The position numbers were made by a program, and so were the translations under genes. From positions 1 through 38,376 of the forward strand of contig JAYFRE010000073.1 in NCBI GenBank assembly GCA_034926235.1: 38,376 nt of DNA. The letters are read 5' to 3'. This document shows, piece after piece, positions 7,866-15,648 of this stretch (positions within the stretch are counted from its first letter, which is position 1; every line of letters begins with the position of its first letter). The notes below the pieces were generated by a model. It was not told the origin of the DNA and made no database searches. It saw only the letters and a list, made by a program, of their open reading frames with translations. This stretch comes from JAYFRE01 sp034926235 (GTDB lineage: Bacteria; Pseudomonadota; Alphaproteobacteria; Rhodospirillales; Magnetospirillaceae).

Positions 7866-9272
7866 TTAAGAGGCGGCGGGTCTTGCGATCAGCCGCCTCA
7901 ACGCCGCCCGGTCCAGCTTGCCCGAGGGAAGCTCCGGTAGGTTTTCCACCCGCACCGCCTCGCGCGGGCGCAAGGATGAGGGCAGGGCGTCCCGGCACCA
8001 GTCCAGCACGGCGCCGGGTTCGGCCGAGCCGCTGAAAACCAGCACCAGCCGGCTGCCCCAGACGGAATCCTCCCGTCCGGTCACGGCCAGGGCGCGGATT
8101 CCGGGGCAGGCAGCGGCCAGTTTTTCGACTTCTTGGGGATGGATGTTGACCCCGCCGCTGATCAGCACCTCGTCGGCGCGGCCCAGGATTTCCAGCCGCC
8201 CCTCTGAATCGATGCGGCCGAGATCACTGCTTTCGAACCAGCCTTCCGCGTCCAGCCCGTCGCCGGGACGCAAAGCCGGATTGGCGTATCCCGCCATCAC
8301 CGCAGCGCCTTTGAGCCGGACGCGGCCCGAAGGCGATAGGGCGATTTTCAAGCCCGGCAGGGGACGCCCCGCCAGACCGGGCCGCCACGCCGCCAGTCCA
8401 TCGGTGTGGGTCGCGGCCTGTGAGGCGGTTTCACTCATCCCATAGCTGGGCAGCAGCGGCCAGCCCGCGCGGGCGGCGCGTTCGGCCAAAGCGGGGGACA
8501 GGGCCGCGCCGCCGATCAGCACGGCGCGCAAGTTCGGGGCGGGCGGGATGTCGAGGTCGAGCAGCGCCGCCAGCATCGCCGGCACCAGCGACACATGGGT
8601 GACCGATCCTTCGGCCAGTGCGCGCATCACCCGGGGAGCGTCGAATCGTTCGAACAGCAGGCAGGCGGCCCCCGCTTTCAGGCATCGCAGCGGGATCGAC
8701 AATCCGCCGACGCTGTGCAGCGGCATGCAGCACAGCCAGCAATCGTCGGGTGTCAGCGGAATGCGTGCGTTCGAGGCCATGACGGCGGCGGTCAGATTGG
8801 CGCCGGTCAGCATCACGCCTTTCGGCTGGGCGGTGCTGCCGCTGGTGGCGACGATCAGCCGTACGGCGGTCAAGGGTGCGGCGTGTGGCGGAACACCCGG
8901 CGCGCGTCCCGGCATCGGCGGCGGAATCAGGCGCAGAGGCAAATCCTGGTCGGAAATGGCGGCCTCGATTCCGGCCACGCCCAGCCGGGCCATGATTGCG
9001 TCGGCGGGCAGCCTGGCATCGACCGGAAAGATCGGGATTCCGGCGCGGAAAGCGGCAAGAATCGTCACCAATAGGGTCTGGGCCGATGACAGCGCCGCAC
9101 CGGCCGGCCGGCCCGGTTCCAGTCCGGCTGCGATCAAGGATTGGGCGATATCGCCGACCGCGCGGTCCAGCCGGGCGAAGTTCAAGGGCGCGCCGCCGCC
9201 CAGCAGCGCCGGGCGCTCAGGGGTCCGGGCTGCTGCCTCTGCAAGCCAGTCTTCAGGGCCGTTGGAGATCAT
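7866..9272 (-). CDS. menE: o-succinylbenzoate--CoA ligase
   Basis: The 468-residue adenylate-forming enzyme activates o-succinylbenzoate with ATP and CoA for MenB. Motifs run in order: P-loop 'VATSGSTAQPKGVML', 'CMPLHSVGGLSIPLRCL' (MenE-like), 'LLPSYGMSETAS', 'WFESSDLGRIDSEG', hinge and A8 region 'GRADEVLISGGVNIHPQEVE', and the catalytic lysine in 'LPELPSGKLDRAALR' near the C-terminus. Length fits MenE. It lies opposite to the other men genes, convergent with the aldo/keto reductase and divergent from ubiT, so it has its own promoter. ATG 9272 has only a weak ribosome binding site. The motifs show a general acyl-CoA ligase; the name MenE rests partly on context. Confidence 0.9.
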   Translation of the reverse strand: MISNGPEDWLAEAAARTPERPALLGGGAPLNFARLDRAVGDIAQSLIAAGLEPGRPAGAALSSAQTLLVTILAAFRAGIPIFPVDARLPADAIMARLGVAGIEAAISDQDLPLRLIPPPMPGRAPGVPPHAAPLTAVRLIVATSGSTAQPKGVMLTGANLTAAVMASNARIPLTPDDCWLCCMPLHSVGGLSIPLRCLKAGAACLLFERFDAPRVMRALAEGSVTHVSLVPAMLAALLDLDIPPAPNLRAVLIGGAALSPALAERAARAGWPLLPSYGMSETASQAATHTDGLAAWRPGLAGRPLPGLKIALSPSGRVRLKGAAVMAGYANPALRPGDGLDAEGWFESSDLGRIDSEGRLEILGRADEVLISGGVNIHPQEVEKLAAACPGIRALAVTGREDSVWGSRLVLVFSGSAEPGAVLDWCRDALPSSLRPREAVRVENLPELPSGKLDRAALRRLIARPAAS

Positions 9273-9279
9273 GACCTAG

Positions 9280-9291
9280 GGGCTATAGCCC
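9280..9291. promoter_or_regulatory. 12-bp perfect palindrome in the menE/ubiT divergent region
   Basis: GGGCTATAGCCC at 9280-9291 is a perfect palindrome 8 bases upstream of the menE start and about 130 bases upstream of ubiT. Its position in the 146-base divergent spacer makes it a possible operator or a structure at the 5' end of the menE message. No TTGAT-N4-ATCAA (FNR-type) site was seen in the spacer. A single 12-mer could be chance. Confidence 0.3.
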
Positions 9292-9418
9292 AAATCCAGA
9301 GGTCGCGCCAGCTTGACGGCGCGCACACCGGGGTGGTTTCCTGTTCCTCCGGCACGGAAATCCTGTGTAGCGCCGTCTAATGGCCGTGGCCGATATGCCG
9401 AGCTAGAAACGAGAGCCC

Positions 9419-10093
9419 ATGACCTCATCTCCCCGTCGCGCCGTCGATCCGCCTTTCTCGCCCGTCCTGCTGGCTGGCATGGCCCTGGCGCCTGTGCCGG
9501 TGCGCCTGCTTCAGCCCGCTTGTGACGCGTTGTTCGGCATGGTTCGCCGCCGCCATCCAGATTTACTGGAACGCTTGTCCGATTATCCCGACGCGGTGAT
9601 CGGCATCGATCCTTTGGATTTGCCTTTCGTGCTGATCCTGCGTCCCGATCCGGATCAACCCTCGCTTGAACTCGTCCGTTCGCTCGACGATGTCGAAACC
9701 ACGGCGCGGATTCGCGGGCCTTTGGCGCTGTTGGTCGCGCTGGGGGAAGGCCGGTTGGACGGCGAACAGGCATTTTTCACCCGTCGTCTGGTCATCGAAG
9801 GCGAGACCGAGGTGGTGCTGGCCCTGCGCAACGCCGTCGATGGCGCTGCGATCGACCTGATCGGCGATCTGGCCGATACGCTGGGACCGTTGGGATCGCC
9901 GATCCGCCGCGCGCTGGGGCTGGGCGGTGGGGTGCTTGAGCGTTTGTCCGAGGATATGGATCTCTTGCGCCGTTCCATCGCCGGGCCCGCCCAGCGCAGC
10001 GCCGAGGCGCAAGGAGCGCGCATCAACGCGCTGGAAGAGGAGGTGACGGCGCTGAAACGCCAGCTTCGCCGCCAGCAGGGGAGACGCGAATGA
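9419..10093 (+). CDS. ubiT: O2-independent ubiquinone biosynthesis accessory factor, SCP2 domain
   Basis: The 224-residue protein carries an SCP2-type lipid-binding domain ('LPFVLILRPDPDQPSLELV', 'ARIRGPLALLVALGEGRLDG', 'FFTRRLVIEGETEVVLALRN'), as in UbiT/YhbT, which binds prenylated ubiquinone intermediates during anaerobic synthesis. It starts at ATG 9419 and overlaps ubiU by ATGA (10090-10093), the usual ubiT-ubiU-ubiV order. It is longer than E. coli UbiT (about 174 residues): after the SCP2 domain come about 45 residues ending in a likely coiled coil ('INALEEEVTALKRQLRRQ'), an architecture recalling UbiJ. Given ubiUV, UbiT is the best call; UbiJ-like is the alternative. Confidence 0.9.
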   Translation: MTSSPRRAVDPPFSPVLLAGMALAPVPVRLLQPACDALFGMVRRRHPDLLERLSDYPDAVIGIDPLDLPFVLILRPDPDQPSLELVRSLDDVETTARIRGPLALLVALGEGRLDGEQAFFTRRLVIEGETEVVLALRNAVDGAAIDLIGDLADTLGPLGSPIRRALGLGGGVLERLSEDMDLLRRSIAGPAQRSAEAQGARINALEEEVTALKRQLRRQQGRRE

Positions 10094-11082
10094 GCGCCGC
10101 CGATGTCGAATTGGTTTGTCCCGCCGGCACGCCGGCGGCCTTGCGCGCCGCCGTCGAGGCCGGGGCGGATTGCGTCTATCTGGGTTTTCGCGACGAAACC
10201 AACGCGCGTAATTTTCCGGGGTTGAATTTCAGCCGCCCCGAAATGGCCGACGGCATCGCTTTCGCTCATGAACGCGGGGCCAAGGTTTTGGTGGCGATCA
10301 ACACTTTTCCCAAGGCGGGGCGTCCCGATCTGTGGCATCGGGCCATCGATGACGCCGCCCGCTTCGGCGCGGACGCGGTGATCCTGGCCGATGTCGGGCT
10401 GCTCGATTACGCCAGCCGCACCCATCCCGATCTCAGGCTGCATCTGTCGGTCCAGGCCTCGGCCTCGTCGGCGGCGGCGCTCAATTTCTACCGCGAATCG
10501 TTCGGTATCCGCCGTGCCGTGCTGCCGCGCGTGCTCACCCTGCCCGAGATCGCTGCCCTGTGCCGCGATGTGCCGCTGGAGATGGAAGTGTTCGTCTTCG
10601 GCGGTCTGTGCGTCATGGCCGAAGGGCGCTGTTCTCTGTCTTCCTATGCCTGCGGCCATTCGCCGAATATCGACGGCGCCTGTTCGCCGGCCCAGCATGT
10701 CCATTATCTGGAACGGGGCGACACGATTCAAAGCCGGCTGGACGATTTCACCATCAACACCTTTGGCTCGGGCGAGCCCGCCGGCTATCCGACTTTGTGC
10801 AAGGGCCGGTTCGAGGCCAACGGTAAATTGTCTTATCTGTTCGAAGAGCCGACCTCGCTCAACACGCTGGCCATCCTGCCCGAACTGATCGATGCCGGCG
10901 TCAAGGCGTTCAAGATCGAGGGACGCCAGCGCGGACGCGCTTATGTCGCGGCGGTGGTCAAAGGATTCCGCCAGACGGTGGACGCCATCCGCCGGGGCGA
11001 GACGCCGCCCGTCATCGATCTGGGCGCGATCACCGAAGGCGGCCGTCAGACCGCCGGGGTCTATAAAGGGAATTGGCGATGA
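10090..11082 (+). CDS. ubiU: O2-independent ubiquinone hydroxylase component, U32 family
   Basis: The 330-residue U32-peptidase-family protein starts with 'ELVCPAGTPAALRAAVEAGA'. Four cysteines, C174, C181, C198 and C237, lie in 'GGLCVMAEGRC', 'GACSPAQ' and 'YPTLCKGR'; their spacing equals that of the 4Fe-4S ligands C169, C176, C193 and C232 of E. coli UbiU. With UbiV it forms the complex that hydroxylates ubiquinone precursors without oxygen, using prephenate as oxygen donor in E. coli. It overlaps ubiT and ubiV by 4 nt at each end. Collagenase-like or RlhA/TrhP U32 proteins are excluded by the paired ubiV and the cysteine pattern. Confidence 0.95.
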   Translation: MSAADVELVCPAGTPAALRAAVEAGADCVYLGFRDETNARNFPGLNFSRPEMADGIAFAHERGAKVLVAINTFPKAGRPDLWHRAIDDAARFGADAVILADVGLLDYASRTHPDLRLHLSVQASASSAAALNFYRESFGIRRAVLPRVLTLPEIAALCRDVPLEMEVFVFGGLCVMAEGRCSLSSYACGHSPNIDGACSPAQHVHYLERGDTIQSRLDDFTINTFGSGEPAGYPTLCKGRFEANGKLSYLFEEPTSLNTLAILPELIDAGVKAFKIEGRQRGRAYVAAVVKGFRQTVDAIRRGETPPVIDLGAITEGGRQTAGVYKGNWR

Positions 11083-12026
11083 ACGGGGCCAGACCGAAAG
11101 CCGCGCTGACCCTGGGGCCGGTCCTGTTTCACTGGAACCCGGAACGCTGGCGCGATTTCTATTTTAAGATCGCCGACGAGGCCGATATCGACAGTGTTTA
11201 TGTCGGTGAAGTGGTGTGCGCGAAGCGCCTGCCGTCTTATGAAAAATACATAGCGCCCGTGGCCGAACGCTTGTCCCGCGCCGGCAAGGAAGTGGTGCTG
11301 TCCTCGCTCGCCTTGGCGTTGTCGGCGCGTGAAAGCGCTGCCATCGCCGCCTTGGCCGAGGATGATGCAAGCGGCTATCCGATCGAGATCAACGATATGT
11401 TCGCCGCCGCCCGTCTGAAAGGGCGGCCGCACATGGTGGGTCCCTTCGTCAATTGCTACAATGAAGGCACGCTGGCCTTTCTGGCGCGGATGGGTGCTGT
11501 GCGCGTGGCCCTGCCGGCGGAATTGCCGGCAGCCGCCATCGCACCCCTGGCCGGAGCCGGGTTGGCCGAGATCGAAATCCAGGCGTTCGGACGCATGCCG
11601 CTGGCCTTGTCCGCGCGCTGCTATCACGCCCGATCGCGCGGATTGTCCAAGGATGGCTGTCAATATGTCTGCGCCGAGGACCCGGATGGCATGGATGTCG
11701 AGACCATGGACGGCACGCCGTTCCTGGCCGTGAACGGCATTCAGACCATGTCCTTCCGCTATGCGAACCTGCTGCGCGAGCTCGATCCGCTGCGCGCGCT
11801 GGGGGTGACGCGGTTCCGCTTGTGGCCGCAGGGCTGCGACATGGTGGCGGTGGCCGCGCTTTTTAGGGCGGTGCTGAATGGCACCCTCGACCCCGAGGCG
11901 GCCTCCGAACAACTGGCCGATCTGGTGCCCGAGGCCGAGTTCGCCAATGGCTATGTGCATGGCCGCGCCGGCCACGCCCAGGTGACGGAGACGGATGGAA
12001 CGCCATTCCCACTATCCTGGTCCTGA
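11079..12026 (+). CDS. ubiV: O2-independent ubiquinone hydroxylase component, U32 family
   Basis: The 315-residue U32-family partner of UbiU begins 'ALTLGPVLFHWNPERWRDFY'. The Fe-S ligands match E. coli UbiV: C46 ('GEVVCAKR'), then C181, C194 and C198 in 'SARCYHARSRGLSKDGC' and 'QYVCAED', with the same 13- and 4-residue spacing. ATG 11079 is used because it overlaps the ubiU stop (ATGA); a TTG two codons upstream is less likely. The operon ends here; 93 nt separate it from glmM. Expected role: oxygen-independent ring hydroxylation in ubiquinone synthesis in the cytoplasm. Confidence 0.95.
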   Translation: MNGARPKAALTLGPVLFHWNPERWRDFYFKIADEADIDSVYVGEVVCAKRLPSYEKYIAPVAERLSRAGKEVVLSSLALALSARESAAIAALAEDDASGYPIEINDMFAAARLKGRPHMVGPFVNCYNEGTLAFLARMGAVRVALPAELPAAAIAPLAGAGLAEIEIQAFGRMPLALSARCYHARSRGLSKDGCQYVCAEDPDGMDVETMDGTPFLAVNGIQTMSFRYANLLRELDPLRALGVTRFRLWPQGCDMVAVAALFRAVLNGTLDPEAASEQLADLVPEAEFANGYVHGRAGHAQVTETDGTPFPLSWS

Positions 12027-12119
12027 CGCAGCAAGGGGATTACTTCTTTGCGCGGAGCGGGGATTCGCGCTATCCAATTCTCTCGCCGACGCATTACGAC
12101 CGAGAACGAAACGATCATT

Positions 12120-13478
12120 ATGACACGCAAGCTTTTCGGTACCGATGGCATTCGCGGCACCGCCAATACCGATCCGATGACAGCCGAAACCGCGTTGAAG
12201 CTGGGCGTGGCTGCCGGGCACCATTTCACCAACGGCAACCACCGGCATATGGTGGTGATCGGCAAGGATACCCGTTTGTCGGGCTATCTTTTGGAACCGG
12301 CCTTGACCGCCGGTTTCATCTCGGTGGGCATGGACGTCGTGCTGCTGGGACCGCTGCCGACCCCGGCGGTGGCGATGCTGACCCGGTCGATGCGCGCCGA
12401 TCTTGGTGTGATGATCTCGGCCTCGCACAATCCTTACGAGGATAACGGCATCAAATTGTTCGGTCCCGACGGCTTCAAGCTGTCCGACGGAACCGAGGCC
12501 CGGATCGAAGCGGATATGGAAAACGGCGTCGGACGCTACCGGGTCGGGCCGGAGCGTCTGGGCCGCGCGCGGCGTCTGGACGACGCGCTGGGGCGCTATA
12601 TCGAACATACCAAGAGCGTGTTTCCCAAAGGGTTGCGCCTGGACGGGCTCAAGATCGTGATCGATTGCTCGAATGGCGCGGCCTACAAGGTTGCCCCCAC
12701 CGTTCTGTGGGAATTGGGAGCCGAGGTGATCCCGGTCGGGGTGTCGCCCGACGGCACCAACATCAACCGCGATTGCGGATCGCTGTCGCCGCAGACGATG
12801 CAGGCGCAAGTGGTGGCGCACGGGGCCGATATCGGCATCGCGCTGGATGGCGACGCCGATCGGCTGGTCTTGTGCGACGAGCATGGCGCGATCATCGACG
12901 GCGACCAGATCATGGCCCTGATCGCCAGCAGTTGGCAGGATAGCGGCCGGCTGGTGGGCGATGGCGTTGTCGCCACGGTGATGTCGAATTTAGGTTTGGA
13001 ACGGTTCCTGGCCTCACGCGGGCTGGTGATGCTGCGCACCCAGGTCGGCGATCGCCATGTGCTGGAGCGGATGCGCCGCGACGGGTTCAATGTCGGCGGC
13101 GAACAGTCGGGGCATATCATCCTTTCCGATCACGCGACCACCGGCGACGGGTTGGTCGCGGCGCTTCAGGTTCTGGCCGTTCTGGTGCGCGCCAGCCGCC
13201 CGGCGAGCGAGATCCTGCGCTTGTTCGATCCCTTGCCGCAGATTTTGAAGAATATCCGCGTGCCGGTGGCGTCGATCGGCAGGATATTGAACGAACCAAG
13301 CGTTCGCGCCGCCATCGGCGAGGGTGAGGCCCGGCTGGAAGGGCAGGGACGGCTTCTGATCCGTAAATCCGGGACCGAGCCTTTGATCCGCGTCATGGCC
13401 GAAGGCGAGGACGATATTCTGATCGGTGCGGTGGTCGATGATATCGTCTCCGCAATTTCCAAGGCTGCGGGGGAGTGA
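12120..13478 (+). CDS. glmM: phosphoglucosamine mutase
   Basis: The 452-residue enzyme interconverts glucosamine-6-phosphate and glucosamine-1-phosphate for UDP-GlcNAc and peptidoglycan synthesis. The phosphoserine loop 'GVMISASHNPYEDNGIKLFG' places the active serine at S102. The metal loop 'IALDGDADRLVLCD', the sugar-binding 'GGEQSGHIIL' and the phosphate loop 'IRKSGTEPLIRVM' are intact. The N-terminal 'TRKLFGTDGIRGTAN' is the classic GlmM opening, which fixes ATG 12120 and rejects the upstream frame from 12048. The stop overlaps the thiD start (TGATG). Confidence 0.97.
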   Translation: MTRKLFGTDGIRGTANTDPMTAETALKLGVAAGHHFTNGNHRHMVVIGKDTRLSGYLLEPALTAGFISVGMDVVLLGPLPTPAVAMLTRSMRADLGVMISASHNPYEDNGIKLFGPDGFKLSDGTEARIEADMENGVGRYRVGPERLGRARRLDDALGRYIEHTKSVFPKGLRLDGLKIVIDCSNGAAYKVAPTVLWELGAEVIPVGVSPDGTNINRDCGSLSPQTMQAQVVAHGADIGIALDGDADRLVLCDEHGAIIDGDQIMALIASSWQDSGRLVGDGVVATVMSNLGLERFLASRGLVMLRTQVGDRHVLERMRRDGFNVGGEQSGHIILSDHATTGDGLVAALQVLAVLVRASRPASEILRLFDPLPQILKNIRVPVASIGRILNEPSVRAAIGEGEARLEGQGRLLIRKSGTEPLIRVMAEGEDDILIGAVVDDIVSAISKAAGE

Positions 13479-14305
13479 TGACAGGACGCGTTCTCATCGT
13501 CGCTGGGTCCGATTCGTCGGGCGGCGCGGGTATCCAGGCCGACATCAAGACCGTGACCGCCCTGGGCGGTTATGCGGCAACGGCGATCGCCGCTCTGACC
13601 GCGCAGAACACGCGGGGCGTTTTCGGCGTTCTCGATGTGCCGGAAGACTTCATCCGCCAGCAGATCGAATTGGTGCTGGAAGACATCGGCGCGGACGCGA
13701 TCAAGACCGGCATGCTGTCCCGGCCCAGCGTGATCGAGATGCTGGCCGATGTGATTGCAGAGCAAGCGGCGGATGTGCCGCTGGTGGTCGATCCGGTGAT
13801 GGTGGCCAAGGGCGGTTCCAAGCTTCTGGGCGATGATGCGCTGGAAGCGATGCGGACCCGCCTGATTCCGCTGGCCCGCGTGATCACCCCCAATATCCCG
13901 GAAGCCGAGGTGCTGACCGGCCGCACGATCAAGGGCGTTTCTGACATGATCGAAGCGGGCCGTCAGCTTTTGGCGCTGGGTCCGCAAGCGGTGGTGGTCA
14001 AGGGCGGCCATCTCGAAGGCGACAGCCTGACCGATGCTCTGATCACCGAAGGCTGCGTCGATCTGTTCCAGGGCCAAAGGATCGATACGCCGCATACGCA
14101 CGGCACCGGCTGCACCATGGCATCGGCCATCGCCACCGGCCTTGCGCAGGGATTATCCTTGAGCGATTCGCTGGCGCGGGCGCGCGACTATGTTCGGATC
14201 GCCATTGCCACCGCGCCGGGGCTGGGCCATGGCCACGGTCCGCTCAATCACGGCCATACAGTGGCGCCCTTTCCGGTTCAGACGAACCGGGGCCCATCCG
14301 CATAA
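13478..14305 (+). CDS. thiD: hydroxymethylpyrimidine/phosphomethylpyrimidine kinase
   Basis: The 275-residue ribokinase-fold enzyme phosphorylates HMP and HMP-P for thiamine synthesis. Signatures are 'VLIVAGSDSSGGAGIQADIK', 'TALGGYAATAIAALTAQNT', 'VVDPVMVAKGGSKLL', 'ITPNIPEAEVLTGR' and the anion-hole/catalytic 'HTHGTGCTMASAIA'. ATG 13478 shares its A with the glmM stop and has GGGGGAG immediately upstream; a GTG one codon earlier is possible. No other thiamine gene is present, so the grouping with glmM is probably positional rather than functional. Confidence 0.95.
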   Translation: MTGRVLIVAGSDSSGGAGIQADIKTVTALGGYAATAIAALTAQNTRGVFGVLDVPEDFIRQQIELVLEDIGADAIKTGMLSRPSVIEMLADVIAEQAADVPLVVDPVMVAKGGSKLLGDDALEAMRTRLIPLARVITPNIPEAEVLTGRTIKGVSDMIEAGRQLLALGPQAVVVKGGHLEGDSLTDALITEGCVDLFQGQRIDTPHTHGTGCTMASAIATGLAQGLSLSDSLARARDYVRIAIATAPGLGHGHGPLNHGHTVAPFPVQTNRGPSA

Positions 14306-14317
14306 CCGGCGATTTTC

Positions 14318-14343
14318 AACCGTGACCGGCGGTTTTTCCGGTC
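14318..14343 (+). promoter_or_regulatory. alternative hairpins in the serC leader
   Basis: In the 61 nt between thiD and serC, AACCG (14318-14322) can pair with CGGTT (14330-14334), which runs into TTT and resembles a small terminator. GACCGG (14324-14329) can instead pair with CCGGTC (14338-14343). The two stems overlap and exclude each other. A conserved serC RNA motif is known upstream of alphaproteobacterial serC genes, but I cannot confirm membership by eye. Confidence 0.35.
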
Positions 14344-14366
14344 TGGTTCCAAGGCAGATCGACACG

Positions 14367-15533
14367 ATGACATCCATTTTGAAACCCGCGCTTCGTCCTT
14401 CCGTCACGCATTTTTCCTCTGGTCCTTGCGCCAAACGGCCCGGCTGGAGTCCGGAAGCCCTGGCCAATGCCGCCGTCGGCCGTTCGCATCGCGCGCCGAT
14501 CGGTAAAGCGCGTCTGCGTCTGCTTTTGGACAAAAGCCGCGCGATTCTGGGGCTGCCCACCGATTACCGGATCGGCATCGTGCCGGCTTCGGACACCGGG
14601 GCGGTGGAGATGGCGCTGTGGTCGCTGCTGGGCGCGCGCGGCGTCGATATGCTGGCCTGGGAAAGCTTTGGCGAAACCTGGCTTTTGGACGTGACCCGGG
14701 AATTGAAGTTGGCCGATGTGCGGGAATTCACCGCCGATTACGGCTGGCTGCCCGATCTTGCCGCCGTCGATTGCGACCGCGACGTGGTCTTTACCTGGAA
14801 CGGGACGACCTCCGGGGTCAGGGTGCCGAATGGGGATTGGATCCGGGATGATCGCCAGGGATTGACGATCTGCGACGCCACCTCCTCGGCCTTCGCCATG
14901 GACATGCCCTGGGCCAAGCTCGACGTCGTCACCTGGTCCTGGCAGAAGGTGCTGGGCGGTGAAGGCGCGCATGGCATGATCGTCTTGTCGCCCCATGCCG
15001 TTGCCCGGCTGGAAAGCTATCGGCCGTCCTGGCCGCTGCCCAAGATCTTCCGCATGACCAAAGGCGGCAAGCTGATCGACGGCATTTTCGAGGGCGACAC
15101 GATCAACACGCCGTCGATGCTGGCGGTCGAGGACCAGATCGACGCGCTCGATTGGGCGGAGCGCGTGGGCGGTCTGACCGGTCTGATCGCGCGCAGCGAA
15201 GCCAATCTGGCCGCCGTTGCCGCCTGGGTGGAGAAATCGGACTGGGCGGCGTTCCTGGCCGAAATGCCGGAGACGCGGTCTTCGACCTCGATCTGCCTGT
15301 CGATCAAGACACCGGCCTTCAAGGCACTGGATAAGAAAGGGCAGACGGCTTTCGCCAAGCGGATCGCGGCCCTGCTCGATGCGGAAGGGGTCGCTCACGA
15401 TATCGCGTCTTATCGCGACGCGCCTCCGGGCTTGCGCATCTGGGGCGGTGCGACGATCGAGACCGCCGACATCGAAAAGCTCTTGCCCTGGCTCGATTGG
15501 GCCCATGCCACGGCGCAGGAGGAACGGCCGTGA
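14367..15533 (+). CDS. serC: phosphoserine aminotransferase
   Basis: The 388-residue class-V aminotransferase converts 3-phosphohydroxypyruvate to phosphoserine. It resembles the alphaproteobacterial/Methanosarcina type: 'THFSSGPCAKRPGWSPEAL', 'IGIVPASDTGAVEMALWSLL', 'VVFTWNGTTSGVRVPNG', D170 in 'LTICDATSSAF', and the PLP lysine K194 in 'VTWSWQKVLGGEGAHG'. ATG 14367 matches the usual N-terminus; the frame is open back to 14190 inside thiD, but those residues are not SerC-like. Followed after 115 nt by hisZ and then purA, a familiar alphaproteobacterial order, but without serA between serC and hisZ. Confidence 0.95.
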   Translation: MTSILKPALRPSVTHFSSGPCAKRPGWSPEALANAAVGRSHRAPIGKARLRLLLDKSRAILGLPTDYRIGIVPASDTGAVEMALWSLLGARGVDMLAWESFGETWLLDVTRELKLADVREFTADYGWLPDLAAVDCDRDVVFTWNGTTSGVRVPNGDWIRDDRQGLTICDATSSAFAMDMPWAKLDVVTWSWQKVLGGEGAHGMIVLSPHAVARLESYRPSWPLPKIFRMTKGGKLIDGIFEGDTINTPSMLAVEDQIDALDWAERVGGLTGLIARSEANLAAVAAWVEKSDWAAFLAEMPETRSSTSICLSIKTPAFKALDKKGQTAFAKRIAALLDAEGVAHDIASYRDAPPGLRIWGGATIETADIEKLLPWLDWAHATAQEERP

Positions 15534-15648
15534 TACGAGCCAAACGGGCATATTCCGGTTGCCGCTTTGGGGTAAACACGGTAAAGGGGATGGCTTCTTC
15601 GCGCCGGGAAGCCGTCTTCCGGCGCACAGCGAAACTCGCGGGCCATCG

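Noticed and set aside
9273..9418. An FNR/Anr site controlling ubiT or menE
   Set aside because: No TTGAT-N4-ATCAA or close variant is visible in the spacer.
15217..15648. A 144-residue N-terminal extension of HisZ
   Set aside because: The extension overlaps serC in another frame and is Arg-rich; HisZ proteins begin near ATG 15649.
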